Shown here: in pieces, positions 50,620 through 58,130 of the stretch
Layout of the letters: each line of letters starts with the position of its first letter
Numbering within the stretch: the stretch's first letter is position 1
Notes under the pieces: generated by a model
Seen by the model: the letters and a program-made list of their open reading frames with translations, nothing else
Told to the model about the DNA's origin: nothing
Databases searched by the model: none
Assembly (NCBI RefSeq): GCF_022602565.1
Contig: NZ_JALBCV010000001.1
Location: forward strand, 62,001 to 126,000
Origin: Rosenbergiella metrosideri
Lineage (GTDB): Bacteria; Pseudomonadota; Gammaproteobacteria; Enterobacterales; Enterobacteriaceae
DNA: 64,000 nt
Direction: 5' to 3'
Made by a program: the position numbers and the translations under genes

Positions 50620-51570
50620 ATGAGCGAGAAGTTACAGAAAGTTTTAGCGCGAGCGGGACACGGTTCACGTCGTGAAATCGAAACCCTGATCGCGGCAGGC
50701 CGCGTGAGTGTTGATGGCAAAATTGCCACGCTTGGGGACAGGGTCGAACCCTCTAATGCAACGAAGATTCGTATTGATGGCCGTCAAGTGGCGGTCATTG
50801 CGTCGGAAAGCGAAGTGTGTCGTGTCCTCGCGTACTACAAGCCAGAAGGTGAGCTGTGTACCCGAAACGATCCTGAGGGACGCCCGACCGTTTTCGACCG
50901 TCTCCCTAAATTACACGGCGCACGCTGGATAGCCGTTGGCCGCCTTGATGTAAATACCTGTGGTTTACTCCTGTTCACCACCGATGGTGAGTTAGCTAAC
51001 CGCCTAATGCACCCAAGTCGTGAAGTTGAACGTGAATATGCAGTGCGGGTTTTTGGGCAAGTTGACGATGATAAGATCCGTCAATTAAGCCTTGGTGTGC
51101 AACTTGAAGATGGCCCGGCAGCCTTTAAAACGTTGAAATTTGGTGGTGGTGAAGGGATCAACCAGTGGTATAACGTAACCCTTACCGAAGGCCGTAACCG
51201 TGAGGTTCGTCGTCTCTGGGAAGCGGTAGGTGTACAAGTCAGCCGCTTAATGCGTGTACGCTATGGCGATATTCATCTTCCTAAAGGCCTGCCTCGTGGT
51301 GGCTATACCGAGATGGATCTTACCGCTGTGAACTATTTGCGTGAGCTGGTGGGGATGAGTGAAGAGACCGTCTCTAAGCTGCCAGTTGAGAAAGATCGTC
51401 GTCGTACCAAAGCGAATCAAATTCGTCGCGCAGTGAAACGTCACAATCAAGTTTCAGGTAACACGCGTCGGCAAGCGACTCGAGGCGAAGCCAGTCAGAA
51501 GGCAAAGCCTGCTTCGGCAACGGCGAAAACGAAATCGAGACCGAGTTCTAAGCGTCAACAAACTAAGTAA
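50620..51570 (+). CDS. rluB: 23S rRNA pseudouridine(2605) synthase RluB
   Basis: Modifies U2605 in the peptidyl-transferase region of 23S rRNA. The 316-residue product has an N-terminal S4 domain ([18 protein letters not shown]), the catalytic [23 protein letters not shown] (Asp in GRLDV, about 107-111) and the [15 protein letters not shown] motif. A Lys/Arg/Thr-rich basic tail follows from residue about 245. Confidence 0.96.
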   Translation: MSEKLQKVLARAGHGSRREIETLIAAGRVSVDGKIATLGDRVEPSNATKIRIDGRQVAVIASESEVCRVLAYYKPEGELCTRNDPEGRPTVFDRLPKLHGARWIAVGRLDVNTCGLLLFTTDGELANRLMHPSREVEREYAVRVFGQVDDDKIRQLSLGVQLEDGPAAFKTLKFGGGEGINQWYNVTLTEGRNREVRRLWEAVGVQVSRLMRVRYGDIHLPKGLPRGGYTEMDLTAVNYLRELVGMSEETVSKLPVEKDRRRTKANQIRRAVKRHNQVSGNTRRQATRGEASQKAKPASATAKTKSRPSSKRQQTK

Positions 51571-51573
51571 TAG

Positions 51574-51596
51574 AGGCCCGAAAGGGCCTTTTTTTG
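51574..51596 (+). terminator. Terminator after rluB
   Basis: Stem AGGCCC / GGGCCT with GAAA tetraloop followed by T7, 3 bp after the rluB stop. Confidence 0.9.
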
Positions 51597-52880
51597 TTAC
51601 TTAAAAAGAACGACCCCCTCATCCTGAACCTTGATTTGTTGACGAGCGTGCCGAACAAAACGCGAGAGTGGACAGAGGGTTTTGTCGTCATTACGAAAAC
51701 AGCCTTTATGAAAGTCATCAGCTTCCAGCATTGGAACCTGCAACGATAAGGGCGTTAATGCACGCCATTGGTCTAGACTTCTTGTCATAAAACTTAGCTG
51801 AATAAACTGCTTACCAGTTGTCGCGTCATGAAAGCGTAAAAAAACTAAACTACCGCCAGGGGGAATATCGTTACGAGGATATTCTGCTAGCTGCCAATTG
51901 AAGTCGAGCATGGTTTGTAATTGCGCGATATTAGTATCATGACCGACGAATAGGACGATCGGGCTGGCTAAGTGCGAAGCGTAGCGGGAAGCATCATCCG
52001 TCAAGGCATCCAGAATTTGTGTCATCAGCAGCGAGCCACCTTGTCTAGCGTATTCAGGGGTATCGCTGACAAGGTCATATTTCGCTGCGTGTAATGCCAT
52101 TAATGCACCAACATCTTTAGCCTGTCGTATGTGGCCAAAAGCCACCTCAGAAAGGGGGAGGTTTTCGCTGTAAGCAAGCCTGATAGTCTCCGCCATCGAT
52201 GCTGCGTGCGCCACCGGACCCGCTAACTTGGGTTGACTGTTAGCTGTGAGAGTAATGTCCCACGGGGTATCCAAAAATGCACAGCTTGCCAAGTGTGGGG
52301 CGCATACCGCTTGGCGGAACAACGCCACTGCGGCACGATAGTGCTCGGTCAAGGGGGCTTCTGCTGCCATTCGCGCATGAATTTGATTTAGGATTAAGGC
52401 TGTATTAGGTGGCGTTAGTGCCATCTTATTCGCATCAAACAGTGGGTCGGCTGCAGAGTGTGTATGCGCTATGGGTATGCCACATCCAGGGAACAACCCA
52501 TCAAGTAGGGCGCTGCCTGTGGCCTGAGTACGCTGATCGGGTGCCGTCCATACGCTCACACTCTGTCGGGCTGGACACCCCTGGTGGAGAGGGAGTGTTA
52601 ACCCCCAATGTTGCCACTGTTCAGCGAAAAATTTACCCTGCTGTACCATTCCTGCATAGCCATGTCCTGTTAGATGACCGGCGGGAACACTCCACTTTGG
52701 CCAGTGCTGACCGGTGAGTGCGCTATAGTCGCGGTCATCGGTGGGGGAACGAACACCGTGGCGAGCGACTACCACGACTTTATCGAGTATGAAGCGCGAA
52801 GCGGCTTCACTTAGTGACGTATAGCCCAACAATCCAATACAGCCGATAATCAACGCATTTTTTATGAGAGAGCGGGGCAT
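51597..52880 (-). CDS. Histidine acid phosphatase, AppA phytase-like
   Basis: Periplasmic phosphatase that would release phosphate from phytate or sugar phosphates. The 427-residue product has an N-terminal signal sequence (hydrophobic LIKNALIIGCIGLLGY). The catalytic RHGVRSPT (about residues 40-47) holds the nucleophile His, and the proton-donor HD motif is in FVGHDTNIAQLQ, followed by a DIPPGGSLVFLRF segment like AppA. Family is certain; the substrate (phytate versus glucose-1-phosphate) is inferred from closeness to AppA. Last chromosomal-backbone gene before the island. Confidence 0.88.
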   Translation of the reverse strand: MPRSLIKNALIIGCIGLLGYTSLSEAASRFILDKVVVVARHGVRSPTDDRDYSALTGQHWPKWSVPAGHLTGHGYAGMVQQGKFFAEQWQHWGLTLPLHQGCPARQSVSVWTAPDQRTQATGSALLDGLFPGCGIPIAHTHSAADPLFDANKMALTPPNTALILNQIHARMAAEAPLTEHYRAAVALFRQAVCAPHLASCAFLDTPWDITLTANSQPKLAGPVAHAASMAETIRLAYSENLPLSEVAFGHIRQAKDVGALMALHAAKYDLVSDTPEYARQGGSLLMTQILDALTDDASRYASHLASPIVLFVGHDTNIAQLQTMLDFNWQLAEYPRNDIPPGGSLVFLRFHDATTGKQFIQLSFMTRSLDQWRALTPLSLQVPMLEADDFHKGCFRNDDKTLCPLSRFVRHARQQIKVQDEGVVLFK

Positions 52881-53020
52881 GAAACTGCGACCTTTTTTCT
52901 ACTGACTAAGCGGCAAGAGTAGCATCGAGCTGCGGCCTTCGCAGTTTTTTAAGACAAATTTTCTGGGTCTTTGTTTAATACAGGGGGAAATGATTATAAT
53001 TAATGGAAAAACGTATGATT

Positions 53021-53057
53021 AAAAAAGCCAGTTATCTCTCGATAACTGGCTTTTTTT
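53021..53057. terminator. tRNA-Asn terminator left at island boundary
   Basis: Strong 16-bp hairpin (A-rich, then GCCAGTTATC / GATAACTGGC with loop TCTC), flanked by A6 and T7. It follows the tRNA-Asn 3' end on the minus strand, where asn genes normally keep their terminator. Confidence 0.8.
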
Positions 53058-53062
53058 AAGAA

Positions 53063-53080
53063 TTTGGCTCCTCTGACTGG
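53063..53080 (-). other. Attachment site (att) formed by the tRNA-Asn 3' end
   Basis: On the minus strand CCAGTCAGAGGAGCCAA(A) equals the 3' end of enteric tRNA-Asn: T-arm 3' strand, acceptor 3' strand CAGAGGA, discriminator G and CCA. Homology to the tRNA stops at 53081, where the T-loop sequence should continue. The 17-bp core is the published att core of the Yersinia HPI family that integrates at asn tRNA genes. So this is the distal end of an integrated element, with the rebuilt tRNA-Asn and integrase expected beyond the right edge. Confidence 0.88.
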
Positions 53081-53140
53081 GATCGCCTTTGCCAGTAACT
53101 GGCTAATAATCAAGCTAAATTAGAATACTCTTCCTGTCAA

Positions 53141-53163
53141 GACCACCAAAATGACCACCAAAA
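53141..53163. repeat. Tandem 11-bp repeats near att
   Basis: GACCACCAAAA occurs twice with one base between, 60 bp inside the island from the att core. Short spaced direct repeats here would suit integrase arm-type binding sites; this is inference from position. Confidence 0.5.
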
Positions 53164-53465
53164 GTTGTAGGTTACATAAATCTGGTTTGAGCAACTGCTG
53201 ATAGCTATTAAGTTGTGTTCTAAAAGTGAAGTGTTATGAGAATGATCATTGAATAGTCTACCAAAACTGAACAGTGTCCAACTATATCTGATAGTCTTCT
53301 CAATGCCAAAGTGGACATTGTGCAGGAGGTCAGTCTTCCCTTCGGCTTGTCATGCAGGTTAGTACTGACGTTTTCTGTGGTATTCAGCTTAAACCGCACG
53401 GCTGTTTTCTTCTTTAGCACAATGGGCCACATCGGTGGCCTATTTTTGTAGCCGGAGCTACCTCG

Positions 53466-54956
53466 TCAGTAAGGAATATCATCCTGGTTAGAGTCGAGGT
53501 TCCAAGGGGGCTCTTCAGAAACAGAGGGACGGGCAACTTCAGGCTTATAAACGTGTTTGTCCCGCCTGACCGTATCGGTGGAATACTCAAAGCGAGCGGC
53601 CCTTATACCGTGAACGCTAACAGAAAGTAGATCGATCTCAATAGCTGGCTCCCGGTTGTCCTTAAGGTGGGGGTGCATCTCTTCTTCCTGCTGGGAATTG
53701 GCATCCACGAGCTCTGTGATTTCTGTTACACAGATGTCTGTCTCCCAGTCATCTTCATCGTACTGATGTCCGTAACTTATCCTGCAGCCTTCCTGTGCAG
53801 GCAACGTCTGATAGCTGACACAAGAGGCTTTGTGGAACAGGACAACGTTGTAGCTTTCATCCGACTTAAGACCAGACAGCTGCACCGATGGATACAAAAT
53901 TCCGTCAAGGGCCATCGTGGGGGACTCCGCTAGATATTCCGCAATGACCTGGGTCGGGATATAGCTAAAATCCTCCTCACCCGGCAGCACGGGGTCCACT
54001 ATCCGACTGGTTAGCGTTCTTAGGAATGCAGCTTGCTCGCGTTTTCTGATAAAGTCCGGGTCAAGCATGCTGCCATTCTCCCAGACATTTTCCAGCGCAA
54101 GAAGATTCAGCAGCCTGAGCGGGCGGATAAGGATGAATTTAGCACATACCACATTGCAGCCCACCGGAGGTCTTATCTCCGAAATAGCGGTTTCCGCAGA
54201 ACTGGCACCATAAAATACAGAAATACCTCGGGCGCTCATACGATTTGCACCACTGAGCCGGTAAGGAGGAGGCCCTAATTCTCGATCCGGTGTAATCAAT
54301 ATGCTCTCCAGCTCATCATGTCCACGGCACCATCTGGCCCGATAAAGGAAAGGAACTTCGGTATCAGGCCCCGCCTCTATTATAACCTTGCCGTTCCTTC
54401 CTGACCGCATAGCTTCCACGCCACTGAAAAGGCCATCCAGTGTCTCCGTGACAGAGGGGTTGATGTAGCGGGATTCAGTTTTGAGTGTGGTTACAAACCT
54501 TTCCCAAATGGAGTTTAGACGCCCGGTGCTCACCTTCCGGCGTTCTACATAATGCGATTCACACGCAAATTCAGTTTCCAGACCCATAGTGTCAGAGTCA
54601 AAATCAGAATGCCTTTCCTCAAGAAGCTGCTGTACATCGTGTGCCACTTCGGGACTGGTTTGTAGGAGGTCTTCAATCACCTGTCCAATTTCCTCCCCGT
54701 CGCGATACCAATCTTGTCCGCAATGCTTAATCATTGCATATTCCATTGTGGAAGGTTCATCCGAAGTACGGACGAAATGTTCTCCGATAGCTTGTTCTGT
54801 CAGATTGCTAATAGTTTCCAGGGTAAAGCAGGCGCAAGTTTCCTCGCAGTAGTGGCATGCATTAACGGAACCATTTACCTCGATACGTTCGCCGAGAAAA
54901 GCTTCTCCAATACAACACGCACAAATCCAGATTTCATGAGTTTCTTTGATGTTCAT
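53466..54956 (-). CDS. RES-domain protein with Cys-rich HEPN/RES N-terminal region
   Basis: 496-residue cytoplasmic protein. The N-terminus is Cys-rich (ICACCIG and CHYCEETCACF, zinc-finger-like). A helical region follows (about 45-185) like the N-terminal domain found in front of RES domains, then a RES domain (about 200-365). The RES domain has FLYRARW with two Arg, SVFYGASSAETAISEIRP (Tyr and Glu of the active pocket) and a DGILYPSVQLSG segment. RES domains in MbcT/RES-Xre toxins degrade NAD+. No Xre antitoxin lies beside it, so it may be an NAD-depleting defence effector controlled by its own N-terminal domain. ATG at 54956; a TTG eight codons upstream is possible. Divergent from the MBL operon. 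Confidence 0.82.
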   Translation of the reverse strand: MNIKETHEIWICACCIGEAFLGERIEVNGSVNACHYCEETCACFTLETISNLTEQAIGEHFVRTSDEPSTMEYAMIKHCGQDWYRDGEEIGQVIEDLLQTSPEVAHDVQQLLEERHSDFDSDTMGLETEFACESHYVERRKVSTGRLNSIWERFVTTLKTESRYINPSVTETLDGLFSGVEAMRSGRNGKVIIEAGPDTEVPFLYRARWCRGHDELESILITPDRELGPPPYRLSGANRMSARGISVFYGASSAETAISEIRPPVGCNVVCAKFILIRPLRLLNLLALENVWENGSMLDPDFIRKREQAAFLRTLTSRIVDPVLPGEEDFSYIPTQVIAEYLAESPTMALDGILYPSVQLSGLKSDESYNVVLFHKASCVSYQTLPAQEGCRISYGHQYDEDDWETDICVTEITELVDANSQQEEEMHPHLKDNREPAIEIDLLSVSVHGIRAARFEYSTDTVRRDKHVYKPEVARPSVSEEPPWNLDSNQDDIPY

Positions 54957-55563
54957 ATTAAGGATGTTTCCCCTGGGCAATTTGTTCTACAAGTAGGCCT
55001 TTTTTAGGCCAGTACGCCGCGATATCAGTCTAAATGAGTGTGTCGGTCACCGATAATGATTGCCGGACACTTTTCGTTGTTTCTGTCTGACTACGCCAGT
55101 CAAAGTAATTAGCTTCTGATATCCCTTTCATTTACGCAACTTCTGAGAGCGTTATGCTTAACGGCGGAAAGTGTTAGCCACGGTGGCAGCCTTACGTTTT
55201 GGTGAAATGCATTTTAAACCGTGTTTCCATGACGTCATTAGAGTTTTTGATGGGAGGAACAGGGATTCTGACACCAGGGGATTGTTGGCGGCGGTGGAAA
55301 GACTGCAGGCAGTGGTTGAATACTGGATTTGAGTTCATCCATTTGAAATTAAGAGTAATTTTTCTCAGTAGGTAGTGATTTCTTAGTAAATTAGCTTACA
55401 GAAAAGCATTGAAGCACTGAGTTAGATTAAGTTGATTTAAGGCTGCATAAGTCTATTGCATGATTAATCATGTGAATCAATAGTTAACCATGATAAAATT
55501 GTTTCATAAAATCACAACTGCTTTGTTTACTTATAACTATCTAATGTATAAGGTTTTTATGCT
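54957..55563. other. Divergent promoter region of the RES gene and MBL operon
   Basis: 607 bp. The left part has ordinary base composition and includes the small ORF at 55171-55332. The right part (about 55330-55563) is strongly AT-rich, like the operon that follows, with several possible TATAAT-like boxes (for example near 55490-55500 and 55545-55555) but no clear single promoter. An AAGG about 10 nt before 55564 may be the ribosome site of the MBL gene. Confidence 0.5.
55171..55332 (+). CDS. Small ORF or gene fragment of island type
   Basis: 53 codons from a GTG at 55171 (internal ATG 55207), too short for routine gene lists. The product (FGEMHFKPCFHDVIRVFDG, then DSDTRGLLAAVERLQAVVEYW) looks like real protein sequence rather than chance. 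It reminds me of small genes in CP4-57-like islands, but I cannot name the family. No good ribosome site, so it may be a remnant. It lies in the 607-bp gap between the divergent RES gene and the MBL operon. Confidence 0.45.
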   Translation: MLATVAALRFGEMHFKPCFHDVIRVFDGRNRDSDTRGLLAAVERLQAVVEYWI

Positions 55564-56694
55564 ATGAGAGTTTATCTGAATGATGGTGGCAATGGTGACT
55601 GCCTGATATTAGCAACAGAAAACACATCAATTATGATTGATGGTGGAACTGCTTCCTCATATAAGAGTTGGAATAAAATTTTATCGAGATTTAGTAAATT
55701 TGATGCTTTGTTTGTTACACATATCGATAATGATCACGTCAATGGTGTGATTCGCATGCTTGAGGAGAAGTCTCATCCAATTTTGAAAGAAGTATTCTTT
55801 AATGGCATTGAGCAGTTGACTAGCGCTAAACGCCTTGAAGAAAATATATCTCAAGAGGAAGCATCTGCTCTTGATACGATCATATCTAACTTTTCTAAAG
55901 ATGTTGAAGGCGAATCAGATATAGGATTTTCAGAAGGAACATCTCTTTCTTTTATTTTGGAAACTTTAAACTACAGAATAAACGAAAGATTCGAGAGTGG
56001 TGTGATTACAAATACCTCAGTTCCAGATAAATTTATTATAGGTGATATTACCATTGAAATTATTGGGCCAACGGATGAGTGTATTTCAAAGATAAAATCA
56101 GATTGGATTAATATTTTATCAGAGTATGGTTTAAAAATGAAAGGATTACATAAAAAGCACAGTATTGCTTTTGAAAAGTACATAGATTCTTTAAACAGTG
56201 ATATTGATGGTGAAGAAATATGTGGATCCTCATGTGAGACTATTGAACAATTATCTGATGTGCCATTTGTTGATGATGGTTCTTTGAACAATATGAGTAG
56301 TATATCTTTCTTGGCAGAGTTTAACGAGAAGAAGGTTCTATTTCTAGGAGATAGTGACACAAAGACTATTACTCATTGGATGGATCTTAAGGGTTATGAA
56401 ACTCTTGAGGTAGACGCAGTTAAATTACCACATCATGGCAGTAAACATAATTATAATAGAATTCTTTTAGAGAGGATTTTATGCAAAAGATATTTAATCA
56501 GTACTAATGGGAAAAAACATTTTCATCCGGATTTAGAAACGTTGGCTCGAATTGTCAGATACTCTAAAAAACAACCTGTTGATATTTATATTAACCATCC
56601 AATCGCACATATCAATGAGTCATTCAAAGAAAAATTCTCAAAATATAGCTGCGGCTCAAAAATAATGATAAATGAGAAAGAGATTTTGATATGA
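55564..56694 (+). CDS. ComEC-type metallo-beta-lactamase-fold protein (defence operon gene 1)
   Basis: 376-residue cytoplasmic MBL-fold hydrolase with no signal peptide. The metal-binding motif is HIDNDH (residues 53-58, HxDxDH), with further ligands in LFLGDSD (259-265) and KLPHHGSKH (287-295). This set is typical of the ComEC/Rec2 C-terminal hydrolase class. An inserted region (about 85-245) lies between the first motif and GDSD. MBL proteins of this type are the first gene of AVAST type I (Avs1a), next to a trypsin-like protease, as here. Stop overlaps the next start (ATGA). AT-rich, unlike the backbone. Substrate unknown; nuclease activity is the most likely (inference). Confidence 0.85.
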   Translation: MRVYLNDGGNGDCLILATENTSIMIDGGTASSYKSWNKILSRFSKFDALFVTHIDNDHVNGVIRMLEEKSHPILKEVFFNGIEQLTSAKRLEENISQEEASALDTIISNFSKDVEGESDIGFSEGTSLSFILETLNYRINERFESGVITNTSVPDKFIIGDITIEIIGPTDECISKIKSDWINILSEYGLKMKGLHKKHSIAFEKYIDSLNSDIDGEEICGSSCETIEQLSDVPFVDDGSLNNMSSISFLAEFNEKKVLFLGDSDTKTITHWMDLKGYETLEVDAVKLPHHGSKHNYNRILLERILCKRYLISTNGKKHFHPDLETLARIVRYSKKQPVDIYINHPIAHINESFKEKFSKYSCGSKIMINEKEILI

Positions 56695-58130
56695 AATTAG
56701 AAGATTACCCTAAAGATAAAGTGTATATATTTAAGTCTCAAAATGGTGATTCAATTAGAAGAGGGACCTGTTTTTGTATAAGTAATAATATTGTTCTTAC
56801 AGCTAAGCATACGTTAGAAGAGAATGGTGAGTACAGTTTGTTTTTAACCCCCGACGATTTTATATCTGGATATGAAGTTAAGTTAAAGTTACTTGATGAA
56901 TATGATAATTCTAATATGGATTTTGCGCTCCTTAAATGTATTGAGTACGAGTTTTCATCTTTTATACATACAGGAACGGTAGACCTTGTCATTGATGAAA
57001 AAGTACATGTTTATGGTTTTCCTGTTGAAAAGAAGCAAGTTCCAGCAGCGTTCTCTTCAACTGTATGCAGTTTAGTTGGGGATATTACTACGACAAAACA
57101 TAGTTTTGAAATTGCACAAGCACCTACTGTTTCAAAATATAAAGGTATGTCGGGTTCTCCCGTTTTGTTTAACGGATATGTGGTTGGTATGCTGATCGTA
57201 CAACAGGGTAGTACAACGCTGCATGTTTTATCTATTTCAGAAATATATAATAATCTAGGAGTAGTTTTTAATAATTTGCGTTTAAAGGCTTCAGTGCGGG
57301 AAGAAATTGAGTACATGCCGCCTCCACATCCTGACACCCCGTTTGAAATATGTGTAGATTGCAATAAAGACATTCCGAATATTAAAGGGGTTGATATTGG
57401 TTTTGAGTACAACGAATGGCGTAAAAATGATCTTATTGAGTACTCTAAAGATTGGTTAATTGATTATTCACTAACTGCGCAAAATAAGAAGGCTATAGGA
57501 AACCGGCCTGCGAAACAATTAGCAGAGGCCATTAAAAAGTATCCTGTTAATGATTTGGATGCCTTAGGAGATCTTTTCTTACATATGGCGATTAGGCAAA
57601 GTCATAAAACAATTCCTGTAGTTAATGGTGTTTACCATATAAATGGTGACTTATTGTTTTCTTGTTCACATATTGTCATAAATGGTGGGCAGGTTGAATT
57701 ATGGCTCGGTGCTTCATCAATCAAAGATACCATGGATGATGCTATCACATCTGTATTGGAAAATATTAATAATCTTATCAGTGTTAATGAAATTAAAACT
57801 AGACTTTTACTAATAACATCTGAAATAGATTTAGATTGGCCCTTTAAAGATAAGTTGCAAAAACTCTCTGATAATAGAATCCCTATTGAGAGTCGCGTCG
57901 ATAAAATAATCATCCCTATTTTCATCGTAAATTCCAGCGAAATCATTAAAAATTACAATAAGACTGAGTTTTTAAAAAAGTTCAGAGATAGTATAGATGT
58001 TTGTCGAAAATCATTGTCCTCATGTTATAACAACAAAATAGTACATCTTGTTGATGTAAGGGTTTTTCTCTTTCCTGTTGATGATATTGTTTCTTTGTAT
58101 AATGATTTTAAAAAGGAAGTGTTGCAATGA
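56691..58130 (+). CDS. Trypsin-like protease fused to HamA/DUF1837-like domain (defence operon gene 2)
   Basis: 479 residues. The N-terminal domain (about 8-195) is a chymotrypsin-fold serine protease with the triad His40 (LTAKHTL), Asp77 (NMDFALLK) and Ser154 (GMSGSPV), an oxyanion GxSGxP motif and no signal peptide, so it acts in the cytoplasm. The C-terminal domain (about 225-479) resembles HamA/DUF1837. The core GDLLFSCSHIVI then VELWLGASSIKD (335-346) lines up with the HamA strand that normally reads like LWLGExKFY. The Glu and Lys of the PD-(D/E)xK site appear here as Ala341 and Ser343, so nuclease activity is probably lost. Overlaps both neighbours by ATGA. Domain assignment from memory of the families, not from a search. 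Confidence 0.78.
   Translation: MKLEDYPKDKVYIFKSQNGDSIRRGTCFCISNNIVLTAKHTLEENGEYSLFLTPDDFISGYEVKLKLLDEYDNSNMDFALLKCIEYEFSSFIHTGTVDLVIDEKVHVYGFPVEKKQVPAAFSSTVCSLVGDITTTKHSFEIAQAPTVSKYKGMSGSPVLFNGYVVGMLIVQQGSTTLHVLSISEIYNNLGVVFNNLRLKASVREEIEYMPPPHPDTPFEICVDCNKDIPNIKGVDIGFEYNEWRKNDLIEYSKDWLIDYSLTAQNKKAIGNRPAKQLAEAIKKYPVNDLDALGDLFLHMAIRQSHKTIPVVNGVYHINGDLLFSCSHIVINGGQVELWLGASSIKDTMDDAITSVLENINNLISVNEIKTRLLLITSEIDLDWPFKDKLQKLSDNRIPIESRVDKIIIPIFIVNSSEIIKNYNKTEFLKKFRDSIDVCRKSLSSCYNNKIVHLVDVRVFLFPVDDIVSLYNDFKKEVLQ

Larger units (their letters stand above)
52881..53465. other. Intergenic junction of chromosome and island
   Basis: 585 bp without a supported gene. It contains the tRNA-Asn terminator (53021-53057), the tRNA-Asn 3' remnant (53063-53080), a GCCAGT-A-ACTGGC palindrome (53091-53103), two tandem GACCACCAAAA repeats (53141-53151 and 53153-53163) and a GGCCAC/GTGGCC hairpin with a T-run at about 53424-53452 reading rightward. 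A 70-codon minus-strand frame at 53220-53432 has no supporting features. Confidence 0.65.

Noticed and set aside
53063-53080. Functional tRNA-Asn gene
   Set aside because: Only the last 17-18 bases match; the D-arm, anticodon and T-loop are absent, so it is an attachment remnant, not a gene.
53220-53432. 70-codon minus-strand ORF near the island boundary
   Set aside because: No ribosome site, unusual composition and no recognisable motif; lies among att-side non-coding repeats.
53424-53452. GGCCAC/GTGGCC hairpin with T-run reading rightward
   Set aside because: Looks like a terminator on the + strand, but no + strand gene ends there; probably a remnant, so not listed as a separate feature.
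55971-56360. 129-codon minus-strand ORF inside the MBL gene
   Set aside because: Antisense frame of a well-supported gene with intact MBL motifs; no ribosome site.
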